43,314 nt of DNA. Source: Bacteroidota bacterium (lineage in GTDB: Bacteria; Bacteroidota; Rhodothermia; Rhodothermales; JANQRZ01). The first letter of the stretch is position 1; each line of letters opens with the position of its first letter. Positions 7,428-17,024 of this stretch are shown in pieces. Made by a program: the position numbers and the translations under genes. The stretch is taken from contig JBCDKT010000033.1 in NCBI GenBank assembly GCA_038746285.1, forward strand, positions 1 through 43,314. The letters run 5' to 3'. The notes under the pieces are model-generated. The model saw only the letters and a program-made list of their open reading frames with translations, ran no database searches and was not told where the DNA came from.

Positions 7428-10400
7428 ATGACCCGCCCGACCTCCGCGCTTCTGCTCGCCGCTGCCGCCTTCGCGCTGGCGCTCCCCGCGCTGGCGCAAG
7501 ACCGCGAAGACCTCCCGGCCTTCCTCTTCGATCCGAGCTTCTACGGCAACCGCACGTTCGAGAAGAGCGCCGAAATGGACGGCAACGAAGTCGCCCTGAC
7601 GTTCTTCAACTACGGCCTGCTCGGCGGGACCGGCGAAATCCGGGGCAACTGGCCGAAGGGCTCCCAGAACTTCTACATCGGCGACGTGCTCCCGGTCGTC
7701 GCCGTAGAAGTGCCGGTCGACAGTGACGGCGATGGTCAGCCGGACCAGCTCCAGGTCAACACCGTCACCACGCGCGGGCCGCGCGCCGGGGCTGACGGCC
7801 CGCCGGGCCAGAGCAGCATCTTCTGGGGCTTCGAAGCCAAGCCCGGCTTCGCCTCCGACCGCTTCATCGACGACGAAGGCGAGGTCCAAGCCAACGACCG
7901 CCCGGCCCTCTCGACCTCGCCCGAGACCTGGCCCGACCAGTGGCCCGACCAGCCGACCTGGATCAACCCCTCCACTGGCGAGGCCGACTGGAACGGCTTC
8001 TTCGGGCGCAACCAGTTCAACGCCGACCTGGAGACCTACTTCTGGATGGACGACAACAACGACGAGGAGATCACGAACGAGCAGGGCTTCGGCTTCGGCT
8101 CGTTCGTGGCGGACTCGCTCCGGCCACAGCGCGGCGGGCTGGGCCTGGAGATGGAAGTGCGCGGCCTCCAGTGGAGCCAGTTCCTCGCCGAAGACGCCAT
8201 CTTCTGGCTCTACGAGGTCACCAACACCAGCACCACGACCTACCCCCGCGTCGCCGTCGGTCTGACCGTCGGGACCCTTGCCGGTGGCGACGGCGACTCG
8301 CAGGACGACCTCGCCTTCTTCGACCAGGCCAACCGGATCGTCTACTCGTGGGACAACGACAACTCGGGCAACGAGAACCAGGAGGTCGGCTACGTCGGCT
8401 ACGGCTTCCTCGAAAGCCCGGGCGACGCGAACAACGGCATCGACGACGACGGCGACGGCGACCCCCTGACCGCGCTGGGCCTCGACATCGACGGCGTGCC
8501 GTTCATCCCGCTCTCGCTTGCGGGCCAGGGCAACGTCTTCGACCAGAGCGACTTCCAGCCGCGCACGCTCGCCGAGGGCGACCCGCTCATCCTGATCGAC
8601 GACCAGACCGGCGCACGCTCCGTCGTCTACCTCGGCGCGGGCGAGACGACGGTCGTGTCGCAGGGCCGGAGCTACACCGTCCGTCCCGGCGACACCATCC
8701 TCGAGCCGCAGACCACGATCCAGGGCCAGACGGTCGGCAGCGAGGTCGTCATCACCGAAAAGAACCTCGTCGACGACGACCTCGACGGGATCATCGACGA
8801 GGACGTCAACCTCCACTTCGAGCGCCGGGCGCAGAACCTCCAGGGCGAGATCGAATTCCTGCCCGCCCTCCGCTTCGCCGACTACGTCGGCTTTGCCCGC
8901 GCCACCGAGAATCGCACGCCGACGAGTGCCGACTCGGCGGCCTTCGGCCTGCTCAACCCGCTGCTCGACGAGCGCCGCGACGACGGCGTCGACAACGACG
9001 GCGACTGGGACGCCAACAGCGACGACGTGGGAGCCGACGGCCAGGCCGGCACCGGCGACGCGGGCGAGGGCGACGGCGTCCCCTCCCCCGGCGAGCCCAA
9101 CTTCGACGCGCTCGACGTGACCGAGAGCGACCAGGTGGGCCTGTCGTCGTTCTTCTACTTCAACCCGCCCGGCGCGATTCGGATGAACGACGACCAGCGC
9201 ATCTGGGAGGCGATGAGCCCCGGCTTCTTCACCTCGAACGAGGAGTTAGCCCAGCAGCAGGGCGCTGGCGGCGTCGACGGCGACTTCATCTTCTCCTCCG
9301 GCTACTTCCGCCTGGAGCCGGGCCAGACGCTCCGCTTCTCGCTCGCCACGGTCTTCGGCAACGACCTCGAAGACATCACCAACAACACCCAGACCATCCA
9401 GGAGATCTACGACCGGAACTACCAGTTCGCCCGCCCGCCGGACCGGTGCAACCTCAGCGCCGTACCCGGCGACGGCCAGGTGACGCTGTTCTGGGACTCC
9501 ACGCCCGAGGCGTCCATCGACCCGATCCTCGGGATGGACTTCGAGGGCTACCGCATCTTTAAGAGTACGGACCCCTTCTTCAACGATCCTACGCGCCTGA
9601 CGGACGTCTTCGGAAACCCGACCGGTATCCGTGTTGCCGATTTCCAGTACGACCTCGACAACGGCATCAACGGCGCCTTCATCTCGAGCGACCCGCGCGT
9701 GCGCGGCGTTCCGTTCCCGCTCGGCGAGGACACGGGGCTTCAGTACTCGGTCGTTGATGAGGACGTGAACAACGGGCAGCGCTACTACTACGCGTGCACG
9801 GCCTACGACCGGGGCTCGCCGGACTTCTACCCAGCCGAGAACAACTTCGCCGTCAGCGTCCGCGAGACCGGCGAGGTCGTCACCGGCCAGAACGTGGTCG
9901 AGGTTGTCCCGAACGCGCCGGTTGCCGGCTACCAGGAGGGGCGGATCGAGGGCGACGTCGATATGACGGCTGGCTCCGCCACGGGCGAGGTCCGCGCCGA
10001 AATCCTCGACCCGCGCATGGCCGACGTGGGCCGCTCCTACCGGCTGACCTTCAAGAGCGCGGACGGCGGCCCCGTCGCCGACAGCTTCTTCGTCGAGACC
10101 GGCGGCGATACCGTGGCCGAGGCTCCGGTCGATGACGAACTAGCGACCGTCTTCGACGGCATCCGCTTCCTGTTCGACAACGACGAGACCCAGATCTTCC
10201 GCGACACGACGGCGAACGCGCCGGCGAACGACACCGACACCGGCTTCCTCAGCACCAGCCAGAACGGCCTGCTGAGCATGTTCACGAGCCGGATCAACAT
10301 CGACAACCCGTTCCCGCGCGAGTGGCGCTACCAGGGGTCGCTCGCGCCGTACGACTACGAGATCCGGTTCAGCGATGACTTCATCGGGCAGTCGGAAGGT

Positions 10401-11087
10401 GGCTTCGCGCTCGGCTCGGGCAGCAGCGCACCGATGGCCATAGCGAAGGAGACCAACTTCACCGTCGAGAACGTCACGCTCGGGGAGACGGCGGAGTTCG
10501 TCTTCCTCGAGAACAGCGCGGCGACGCGCAACGGCATCTTCGACGCCTACGAGTTCATCTTCATCTACGAGGACCTCGACGGCGACCCCACGACGCCGAC
10601 CGAGCCGACGTACATCGTCCGTCCCAGCAACACGACGGCCGACGGGTCCTTCCCCGGCGCGGGCGATGTGTTCAAGCTCGCCACGCTCAAGCCGTTCTCA
10701 CCGCGCGACAAGTTCACCTTCTCGACGACCGCGTCGAGCGTGGACGACGACGCGGCCGACGCCCAACTCGACCAGATCCGCGTCGTGCCCAACCCCTACG
10801 TGGCGGCCGCCTCGTGGGAGCGCCCGCTCCCGCAGACCATCAACAGCGGGCGCGGCGAGCGGCGCGTAGACTTCATCAACCTGCCGCGCGACGCCCGCGT
10901 CCGGGTCTACAACGTGCGCGGGGCCCTCATCTGGGAAGGCCGCCACGAGAGCGGCATCGACGACGGGACGTTGAGTTGGAACCTGCGCTCGCGCGAAAAT
11001 CTGGACGTGGCCTACGGGGTCTACTTCTACCACGTCGAGGCCCCGAACGTCGGGACCAAGACCGGCAAGCTGGCCCTTATCAAGTGA
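7428..11087 (+). CDS. Large secreted surface protein with Ca-binding-like loops, FN3-like region and C-terminal sorting-like domain
   Basis: A 1219-residue protein with a signal peptide (ALPALAQDRED). Acidic Asp-rich loops resembling calcium-binding repeats occur near residues 207, 335 (NNGIDDDGDGDP), 448 (DDDLDGIIDEDVN) and 518 (DDGVDNDGDWDANSDD). A fibronectin-III-like section at about 665-800 contains LFWDSTPEASIDPILGMDFE. The C-terminal 100 residues begin VVPNPYVAAASWE and end in short strands with VYFYHVEAPNVGTKTGKLALIK-like character, resembling T9SS/FlgD-like C-terminal modules. It sits between the TonB receptor and a PorV/PorQ gene, so it is probably the receptor's surface partner, possibly doing the ligand-capture job that SusD does elsewhere. 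No enzymatic motif was recognised. Confidence 0.7.
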   Translation: MTRPTSALLLAAAAFALALPALAQDREDLPAFLFDPSFYGNRTFEKSAEMDGNEVALTFFNYGLLGGTGEIRGNWPKGSQNFYIGDVLPVVAVEVPVDSDGDGQPDQLQVNTVTTRGPRAGADGPPGQSSIFWGFEAKPGFASDRFIDDEGEVQANDRPALSTSPETWPDQWPDQPTWINPSTGEADWNGFFGRNQFNADLETYFWMDDNNDEEITNEQGFGFGSFVADSLRPQRGGLGLEMEVRGLQWSQFLAEDAIFWLYEVTNTSTTTYPRVAVGLTVGTLAGGDGDSQDDLAFFDQANRIVYSWDNDNSGNENQEVGYVGYGFLESPGDANNGIDDDGDGDPLTALGLDIDGVPFIPLSLAGQGNVFDQSDFQPRTLAEGDPLILIDDQTGARSVVYLGAGETTVVSQGRSYTVRPGDTILEPQTTIQGQTVGSEVVITEKNLVDDDLDGIIDEDVNLHFERRAQNLQGEIEFLPALRFADYVGFARATENRTPTSADSAAFGLLNPLLDERRDDGVDNDGDWDANSDDVGADGQAGTGDAGEGDGVPSPGEPNFDALDVTESDQVGLSSFFYFNPPGAIRMNDDQRIWEAMSPGFFTSNEELAQQQGAGGVDGDFIFSSGYFRLEPGQTLRFSLATVFGNDLEDITNNTQTIQEIYDRNYQFARPPDRCNLSAVPGDGQVTLFWDSTPEASIDPILGMDFEGYRIFKSTDPFFNDPTRLTDVFGNPTGIRVADFQYDLDNGINGAFISSDPRVRGVPFPLGEDTGLQYSVVDEDVNNGQRYYYACTAYDRGSPDFYPAENNFAVSVRETGEVVTGQNVVEVVPNAPVAGYQEGRIEGDVDMTAGSATGEVRAEILDPRMADVGRSYRLTFKSADGGPVADSFFVETGGDTVAEAPVDDELATVFDGIRFLFDNDETQIFRDTTANAPANDTDTGFLSTSQNGLLSMFTSRINIDNPFPREWRYQGSLAPYDYEIRFSDDFIGQSEGGFALGSGSSAPMAIAKETNFTVENVTLGETAEFVFLENSAATRNGIFDAYEFIFIYEDLDGDPTTPTEPTYIVRPSNTTADGSFPGAGDVFKLATLKPFSPRDKFTFSTTASSVDDDAADAQLDQIRVVPNPYVAAASWERPLPQTINSGRGERRVDFINLPRDARVRVYNVRGALIWEGRHESGIDDGTLSWNLRSRENLDVAYGVYFYHVEAPNVGTKTGKLALIK

Positions 11088-11115
11088 CGAACGGCGAAGG
11101 CCGAACGACGAACGG
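11088..11115 (+). repeat. GAACGG-type purine-rich repeat
   Basis: The 47-bp gap between the large surface protein and the PorV-like gene starts with repeated CGAACGG/CGAAGG/CGAACGA words. It resembles the left arms of the purine-rich elements found elsewhere in the operon but lacks a pyrimidine-rich partner arm. Its role is unknown. Confidence 0.5.
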
Positions 11116-11134
11116 CACCAGAACGGACACCACC

Positions 11135-12163
11135 ATGACTAGAACGATACTTTTCTCTGCGCTCCTCGCCCTCGCGGCGCTGCCGGTGCAGGCGCAGGAC
11201 AAGGTCGGCACGACGGCGGCTCCGTTCCTGGGCCTCGGCGTCGGGGCGCGGGCGACGGCGATGGGCGGGGCGCAGGTCGCCCAGGCGCAGGGGCCGAGTG
11301 CGCTCTACTGGAACCCCTCGGCCATCACCGCGATGACCGCCAACGGCGCGGAGTTCTCCAACTCCGAGTGGTTCGTCGACTCACGTCACCAGCACGCGGC
11401 GATCGTCTTCAACGCGGGCAGCCTCGGCCACTTCGGCATCCAGGTGATCGCACTCGACTACGGCGACGAACCGGTGACAGTAATCCAGCAGTGCGACCGG
11501 GACAACCCTGTCTGCGAGACGGGCGAGCTGTGGGACGCGCTCGACCTCGCCGTCGGCGTCTCGTACGCCCGTGCGCTCACCGACCGCTTCTCGGTCGGCG
11601 GGACGGCCAAGTTCGTCCGCCAGCAGATCTGGAACGAGTCGGCCAACGGCCTCGCGCTCGACCTGGGTGTGCTCTACGACACCCGGTTCCAGGGCATCCG
11701 CATCGGCATGTCGATGACCAACTTCGGGACAGACATGCGGCTGGCCGGGCCGGACCTCCGGCGGGCCGTCGACATCGAGCCCGAGGAGAACGGCAACAAC
11801 CCGCGCAACGCGGCCAACCTGGAGGTCGACGAGTGGGCCATGCCGCTCATCTTCCGGGTCGGCGTCTCGGTCGTCCCCTTCCAGACGGCCGACCAGCGCG
11901 TGACGGTCGCCGCCGACGGCAACGCCCCGAGCGACGCCGGCCAGAGCGCCAACTTCGGCGCGGAGTACGCCTGGCGCGACCTCCTCTTCGTGCGCGGCGG
12001 CTGGCGCCAAGCCTTCGGCCCGGCCGAGGACGGCGGCTGGACCGCTGGCTTCGGGCTACGCTACGCCCTCACCCGCCGCCTCGCGGGCTACTTCGACTAC
12101 GTCTTTCAGAACTACGAACCGTTCGGCACCCCGCAGATGTTCACCGTCGGGGTGACGTTCTGA
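11135..12163 (+). CDS. PorV/PorQ-family outer-membrane protein
   Basis: A 342-residue protein with a signal peptide (MTRTILFSALLALAAL, cleavage near VQAQ). The family signature GLGVGARATAMGGAQVAQAQ then SALYWNPSAIT is at about residues 32-65. The rest is beta-strand rich and FadL-like, ending VGVTF. PorV is the shuttle that carries T9SS cargo from the translocon to the attachment complex; other family members are specialised paralogues. Its place directly after the receptor and large surface protein suggests a dedicated partner for that protein rather than the global T9SS PorV. Start at ATG 11135 because the signal peptide begins there. A terminator follows its stop codon. Confidence 0.85.
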   Translation: MTRTILFSALLALAALPVQAQDKVGTTAAPFLGLGVGARATAMGGAQVAQAQGPSALYWNPSAITAMTANGAEFSNSEWFVDSRHQHAAIVFNAGSLGHFGIQVIALDYGDEPVTVIQQCDRDNPVCETGELWDALDLAVGVSYARALTDRFSVGGTAKFVRQQIWNESANGLALDLGVLYDTRFQGIRIGMSMTNFGTDMRLAGPDLRRAVDIEPEENGNNPRNAANLEVDEWAMPLIFRVGVSVVPFQTADQRVTVAADGNAPSDAGQSANFGAEYAWRDLLFVRGGWRQAFGPAEDGGWTAGFGLRYALTRRLAGYFDYVFQNYEPFGTPQMFTVGVTF

Positions 12164-12178
12164 GCTAGACGGCACGGC

Positions 12179-12213
12179 CCCGGCTCCGCGGCGCTACCGC
12201 GCGGCCGGGTTTT
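12179..12213 (+). terminator. Rho-independent-like terminator after the PorV-family gene
   Basis: CCCGGC (12179-12184) pairs with GCCGGG (12204-12209). An inner CGCGG (12187-12191) pairs with CCGCG (12197-12201) around a five-base loop. TTTT follows directly. It lies 16 bases after the stop codon and separates the receptor block from the starch-binding and enzyme genes, so it may act as a full or partial stop between two transcription units. Confidence 0.65.
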
Positions 12214-12243
12214 CCCCTCCAACACACAACGAGGTACTACACC

Positions 12244-13908
12244 ATGCAACATGCTACACGCCACCTCCTCCTGGGGACGGCGCTTCTGCTTGCGGCCCCT
12301 GCCTGGGCGCAGAGCGACGTCGTCTTCCAGGTGGACATGAACACGGCCATCGAGCGCTGCGCCTTCACGCCCGGCGAGAGCGAGGCCAGCGTCCCCGGCT
12401 CGTTCAACGAGTTCAACACCGGGGCCGACCTCCTCAACGACGACGGCACGAACGGCGACGCCACCGCCGGCGACGGCATCTACTCGACTACGCTCTCGCT
12501 CGCCGACGGCCCCATCGAGTACAAGTTCTGGGGCACCGACCCGCTTGGCTGGGAGGACAACCAGAGCACCGACAGCGGCAACCGCGAATTCGAGGTCGAA
12601 GGCCCGGCCACGCTTCCCGTCGCCGACTACTTCAAGGCCGACGGCATCAGCGACCAGTGCGACGCGGCGCTCTTCGAAGTCATCTTCGAGGTCGACATGT
12701 CGGTGCAGGCGCTGATTGGAGACTTCGACCCGGAGACCGACATCGTCACCGTCGCGGGCGAGTTCATCAACGGCTGGAATAACGCCGCCGACACGCTCGT
12801 CCAGGACCCCTTCAACCCCGACATCTACGTCGGCCTCGTCGAGGTGGAACTGACGGCCCCGAGCACGCAGAACTACAAGTACATCATCGGCGAGCCGGAA
12901 GACGCGGCCCCCGACGGCTGGGAGAGCGGCGAGAACCGCACCTTCGAGGTCACCGGCGACGAAACCGACCAGAGCGGCAACGGCATCCCCGAAGTCAACG
13001 TCCCGGTCCGCTTCTTCAACGACCTCACGCCGGACCAAATCCTCACCGAGGACGCCACGGTCGTCTTCGAGGTGGACCTCCGCCCGGCCTACTACTTCCT
13101 CGAAGACAACGGCCTCCTTCCGGCCGACACGCAGACCGGCCAGACCATCGAGTCCCTCGACGGCCTGTTCATCAACGGCCCCGTCTCCAACGGCGACGGC
13201 CTGACTGACTGGGCGACATGGGGCGAGGACCTCGCGGCCATCTCGACGCGCGAGCTTCTCGACGACGGGACGCAGGGCGACGTGACCGCTGGAGACTCGG
13301 TCTTCTCGATCACCTACACCTACACCGCTGGCTCGCCGAAGGCGCTCGTCGGCAAGCACGGCGTCAACGGGTTTGACAACGAGGGCGGCTTCGGGGCCGA
13401 CCAGAACTTCGCCATCGAGGAGGGCCAGCAGACCGTGCGCTCGGTCTTCGGCGCGGTGCTCCAGAACGACGGCACCTACACCGACGACAGCGGCCCGAAC
13501 GGGCCGGGCGGCGACTTCTCGCAGGCCTACGATCCGTACGCGCTCATCGACAACGACGCCGACCCGGCGACGGTCGTAGCCGTCCGCAGCGGCGGCGAAG
13601 CCGACAACGAGCCGTCGTCCGTCGAAGGCACCGGCGTCGTCCCGGTCGCGGCTGAGCTTCGGGGCAACTACCCGAACCCGTTCGTGGGCCGGACGACGTT
13701 CGAGTACGCCCTCCCCGAGAGTGGGGCGGTGCACCTCGCGGTCTACGACCTCACGGGCCGCCTCGTGGCCGTGCTCGTCGATGCCGTCCAGACGGCCGAC
13801 ACGTACCGCGTGTCGTTCGACGCGGCGGGCCTCGCCTCGGGCGTCTACCTCACCCGCCTCCGCGCGGGCGACGCCGTCTTCAGCCAGCGCCTCACGGTGC
13901 TGAACTGA
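12244..13908 (+). CDS. T9SS-exported starch-binding-like protein with three beta-sandwich modules
   Basis: A 554-residue protein. After a signal peptide (APAWAQSD) come three repeated modules, each opening with a V-x-F-(Q/E)-V-D-(M/L) strand, at about residues 22 (VVFQVDMNTAIE), 146 (VIFEVDMSVQAL) and 272 (VVFEVDLRPAYY). Each contains a YKFWG/YKYIIG-like strand reminiscent of starch-binding CBM20/26/48 folds. Residues about 470-554 form a T9SS type A sorting domain (LRGNYPNPFVGRTTFEYALP, VYDLTGRLVAVL). It is therefore probably anchored on the cell surface and binds starch, a functional parallel of SusE/SusF. The CBM assignment is by pattern and context; no aromatic binding site was verified. 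Confidence 0.7.
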   Translation: MQHATRHLLLGTALLLAAPAWAQSDVVFQVDMNTAIERCAFTPGESEASVPGSFNEFNTGADLLNDDGTNGDATAGDGIYSTTLSLADGPIEYKFWGTDPLGWEDNQSTDSGNREFEVEGPATLPVADYFKADGISDQCDAALFEVIFEVDMSVQALIGDFDPETDIVTVAGEFINGWNNAADTLVQDPFNPDIYVGLVEVELTAPSTQNYKYIIGEPEDAAPDGWESGENRTFEVTGDETDQSGNGIPEVNVPVRFFNDLTPDQILTEDATVVFEVDLRPAYYFLEDNGLLPADTQTGQTIESLDGLFINGPVSNGDGLTDWATWGEDLAAISTRELLDDGTQGDVTAGDSVFSITYTYTAGSPKALVGKHGVNGFDNEGGFGADQNFAIEEGQQTVRSVFGAVLQNDGTYTDDSGPNGPGGDFSQAYDPYALIDNDADPATVVAVRSGGEADNEPSSVEGTGVVPVAAELRGNYPNPFVGRTTFEYALPESGAVHLAVYDLTGRLVAVLVDAVQTADTYRVSFDAAGLASGVYLTRLRAGDAVFSQRLTVLN

Positions 13909-13930
13909 CGCCTCGGAGCACCCGCTCCTG

Positions 13931-13975
13931 CCTCGCCCCCCATCTCCGCCGCGCGCGGGGATGGGGGGACCGAGG
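13931..13975 (+). terminator. Strong GC hairpin downstream of the starch-binding protein gene
   Basis: Outer CCTCG/CGAGG arms enclose a long stem (CCCCCCATCTCCGC against GCGGGGATGGGGGG, one wobble pair) with a short loop. It starts 22 bases after the stop codon. No T-run follows, so it may be a terminator, a processing/stability hairpin, or a dispersed palindrome. Confidence 0.5.
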
Positions 13976-14006
13976 CCCTCGATTTAGCAAAACAAAGGGT
14001 ATCTCT

Positions 14007-16868
14007 GTGCTGCACCGTCTCTGCCTCCTCGCTCTCCTCCTCACCCCGGCGGCCGCGCTCGCGCAGGGCACGCTCGACGTGACGTTCCGCTTCCTGCCGG
14101 ACCTGGCCTCGCCCGAGATCGAGCCGGTCGTGCGGGCGTTCCTCCCCGGCGAGTTCAACGACTGGGGACCCAACGACGGCGGGCAGATCGACATCGGTGC
14201 GCCGTCGCTGATGACCTACGACGCGGACGAGAACGAATACCGCTACACCGTTGCTCTCACAACCGGACAGAGCTACGAGTACAAAGTCCACTACCAGCAG
14301 AACCAGGCCGGCACGAACTGGGTCTGGATCACCGACCCGCTCAACCCGCTCACCGACGGCAGCCCGTTCAACGACTCGGTCGTTGAGGTCGCCGACCCGA
14401 TGGTGTTCCAGCTTGCCCGGGAGGAGAACGCGACGGGCCAAATCGCGGCCGTGTCGGCGGGCATCTTTGGGACCGAGGCCATCGAGGAACTCCAGTTCCA
14501 GGTGAACGACGGGCCGCTTCAGGACGGGCTGGCCTTCCTCGACACCGAGACGGGCCTCTTCCGCTACACGCTTCCCGAGCCGACCGCCGCCCCCGGCTTC
14601 CTCCGCGTCGTCGCCGAGGACGCGCTCGGGCGCAGCGCCGAGGCCGAGATCGGGATCGTCCCGCCGGATGTGGTCGACGCCGCGCGCCCCGACGGGCTCG
14701 AAGACGGCATCACCTACGTCGACGGCTCGACGGTCCGGCTCTCGCTCTTCGCGCCGTTCAAGAACTTCGTCCACGTCGTCGGCGACTTCAACGACTGGAC
14801 CGCCGACGCGGCCTCGCTGATGCGCCGCGACGCCGACGCCGCCTCCGGGGCCGACTCGGTCTGGTGGTGGATCGAACTGGACGGCCTCACGCCCGGCGAG
14901 CCGGTCGCCTTCCAGTACCTCATCGACGGCGACCTCCGTATCGCCGACCCCTACTCCGCACTCGTCCTCACGACCGACGACGAGTTCATCCCGGACGCGG
15001 CCTTCCCCAACCTGCCGCCCTACCCGTCCGAGGCCGCCGGCCGGCCCGCGACCCTCATCACGCCCGGCGCTACACCCTACGACTGGCAGGTGAACGACTT
15101 CGAGCGTCCGGCGCAGGAAGAGCTCGTGATCTACGAACTCCTCGTCCGCGACTTCATCGCCGCGCACGACTACGACACGCTCGCCGACACGCTCGACTAC
15201 CTCGACCGCCTCGGCGTCAACGCCATCGAGCTGATGCCGGTGGCCGAGTTCGGCGGCAACCTCAACTGGGGCTACCAGCCGACCTTCCACCTCGCGCTCG
15301 ACAAGTACTACGGCCCGCCGGAGCAGTTTAAGGCGTTCGTCGACGCGGCCCACGCGCGCGGCATCGCGGTGCTCCTCGACGTGGTCTACAACCACGCCGA
15401 CGGCCCCTCGCCGCTCGTCGACCTCTACGGCTGCACCGAGGCGTCGCTCTACGCCAACAGCCCGGCGCGCCACCCGTTCAACGTCTTCTGCGACCTCGAC
15501 CACACGAGCCCCGCCGTGCAGGCGTGGCTGGACCGCGCCAACCGGTGGTGGGTCGAGGAGTACCGCGTCGACGGCTACCGCTTCGACCTCTCGAAAGGGT
15601 TCATGCAGACCGGCCCGTGGGACGGCTTCAACCCCGAGCGGATCGGGCTGCTGACGCGGATGGCCGACGCGCTCTGGGCCGTCGACGACGACGCGCTCAT
15701 CATCCTGGAGCACCTCAACCCGAGCGCCCAGGAGAACCTCGAACTCGTCAACTTCGGGCGCGACCGTGGGCTGCCGGGCATGATGCTCTGGAACAAGATG
15801 ACCGACCCGTACAACGAGAGCACGATGGGCTACCTCGACGGGGGCAGCGACCTGAGCAGCACCTACCCGCCGCAGTGGATCGGTGGGATGCCGGTCGCGG
15901 GCGCGGTGACCTACATGGAGAGCCACGACGAGCAGTGGATGATGTTCAAGAACCGCACCTTCGGCAACAGCGCGGGCAGCTACGACATCACGGACCTGAA
16001 CACGGCCCTCGACCGGCAGAAGCTCGCCGGGGCGTTCTTCTTCACCGTGCCCGGCGCGCGGATGATGTGGCAGTTCGGCGAGGTCGGCTACGGCGGCGGC
16101 CCCGGCGAGTGCCTCAAGCCCGGCGACGGCTCGAACGGCGACTGCCCCGCCTTCGCCCCGAGCCGCACCGGCCCGAAGCCGATCCGCTGGAACTACGCCG
16201 ACGAGCCCGACCGGCGCAACCTCTACGAGACGTGGGCGGCGCTCATCAACCTGCGAAACGACTACGCCCTCTTCACGAGTCCCGACACCGAGGTCACCCT
16301 CGAAGTCGGCAACAACGACGCCACGCGCTCGATCACGCTCACCCTGGCCGACGCGCCGGACGGCGAGCCGAGCGCGGCGGTGATCGTCGGCAACTTCGGC
16401 CTCCAGGCGCGCGACATCGCCCAGGCCTTCCCGGCGAGCGGGACGTGGTACGAGTTCTTCACCGACACCGAGCGTGAACTGAGCGGCACGAACGCGTCGG
16501 TGGTCCTCGACCCCGGCTTCGCGCGCGTCTTCACCGACGTGGACGTGCCCTCACCCGCCGGCGGTATCTACGTCGTGGACGACGAGGCCGGGCCGGGCAC
16601 GCCGCTCGCCTTCGGCCTCGACGCGGCCTACCCCAACCCGTTCGCGAGTGCTGCGACGATTGGCTACACGCTGGCCGCGCCGAGCGCCGTCCGGCTGGAG
16701 GTCTACGACGTGCTCGGCCGCCGCGTCGCGGTCCTCGCCGACGGCCTGCTGCCGGCCGGCACGCACCGCGCTGTGCTCGACGGGTCTAGCCTGCCGAGCG
16801 GGACGTACGTCGTCCGTCTCACCGCCGGGGCCGACTCCGCCACCCAGAAACTGCTGCTCCTGCGCTAG
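14007..16868 (+). CDS. Secreted GH13 alpha-amylase-family enzyme with T9SS sorting domain
   Basis: A 953-residue protein. The GTG start at 14007 is preceded by AAAGGG and followed by a signal peptide (CLLALLLTPAAALAQG). Two CBM48/E-set-like modules precede the catalytic domain (FLPGEFNDWGPN at about 48-60; VHVVGDFNDWTAD at about 255). The GH13 barrel shows region I DVVYNH, region II YRFDLSKGF (nucleophile Asp527), region III IILEHL (acid/base Glu568) and region IV MESHDE (Asp641). The C-terminus is a T9SS type A domain (AAYPNPFASAATIGYTLA). It probably cleaves starch or branched glucans at the cell surface. Its resemblance to branching-enzyme/trehalohydrolase-type GH13 layouts (FNDW module before the barrel) leaves the exact specificity open. 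Confidence 0.88.
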   Translation: MLHRLCLLALLLTPAAALAQGTLDVTFRFLPDLASPEIEPVVRAFLPGEFNDWGPNDGGQIDIGAPSLMTYDADENEYRYTVALTTGQSYEYKVHYQQNQAGTNWVWITDPLNPLTDGSPFNDSVVEVADPMVFQLAREENATGQIAAVSAGIFGTEAIEELQFQVNDGPLQDGLAFLDTETGLFRYTLPEPTAAPGFLRVVAEDALGRSAEAEIGIVPPDVVDAARPDGLEDGITYVDGSTVRLSLFAPFKNFVHVVGDFNDWTADAASLMRRDADAASGADSVWWWIELDGLTPGEPVAFQYLIDGDLRIADPYSALVLTTDDEFIPDAAFPNLPPYPSEAAGRPATLITPGATPYDWQVNDFERPAQEELVIYELLVRDFIAAHDYDTLADTLDYLDRLGVNAIELMPVAEFGGNLNWGYQPTFHLALDKYYGPPEQFKAFVDAAHARGIAVLLDVVYNHADGPSPLVDLYGCTEASLYANSPARHPFNVFCDLDHTSPAVQAWLDRANRWWVEEYRVDGYRFDLSKGFMQTGPWDGFNPERIGLLTRMADALWAVDDDALIILEHLNPSAQENLELVNFGRDRGLPGMMLWNKMTDPYNESTMGYLDGGSDLSSTYPPQWIGGMPVAGAVTYMESHDEQWMMFKNRTFGNSAGSYDITDLNTALDRQKLAGAFFFTVPGARMMWQFGEVGYGGGPGECLKPGDGSNGDCPAFAPSRTGPKPIRWNYADEPDRRNLYETWAALINLRNDYALFTSPDTEVTLEVGNNDATRSITLTLADAPDGEPSAAVIVGNFGLQARDIAQAFPASGTWYEFFTDTERELSGTNASVVLDPGFARVFTDVDVPSPAGGIYVVDDEAGPGTPLAFGLDAAYPNPFASAATIGYTLAAPSAVRLEVYDVLGRRVAVLADGLLPAGTHRAVLDGSSLPSGTYVVRLTAGADSATQKLLLLR

Positions 16869-16934
16869 CGAAACCTCTTCCCCTACCCCCTCCCGCCACC
16901 TCAAACGATGTCGGCCTCTTTTCTTCCTCGAACC

Positions 16935-17006
16935 GTCATCCCGGCCCCCGAGCCGGGACCCACCGTCCGGCTCCGTCCTCTGGGTCCCCGCCTGCGCGGG
17001 GATGAC
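16935..17006. repeat. 72-bp REP-like palindromic element, GTCATCC...GGATGAC
   Basis: The ends GTCATCC and GGATGAC are inverted. Internal stems are CCCGGC-CCCCGA-GCCGGG, GGGACCCA with TGGGTCCC, and CCCCGC-CTGC-GCGGGG, so the whole element can fold into a branched cruciform. A second member with the same ends and the same CCCCGA loop is at 31201-31289. It sits just before the lipoprotein amylase gene and would be translated only if the upstream ATG were used. Confidence 0.85.
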
Positions 17007-17024
17007 GAGTATAGAGGTCTGAAG

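Noticed and set aside
6522-8816. Minus-strand open frame of 764 codons
   Set aside because: Antisense to the receptor and the large surface protein; composition is repetitive Val/Asp/Glu/Arg with no motif.
13845-15926. Minus-strand open frame of 693 codons
   Set aside because: Antisense to the GH13 gene with intact catalytic residues; no domain in the antisense product.
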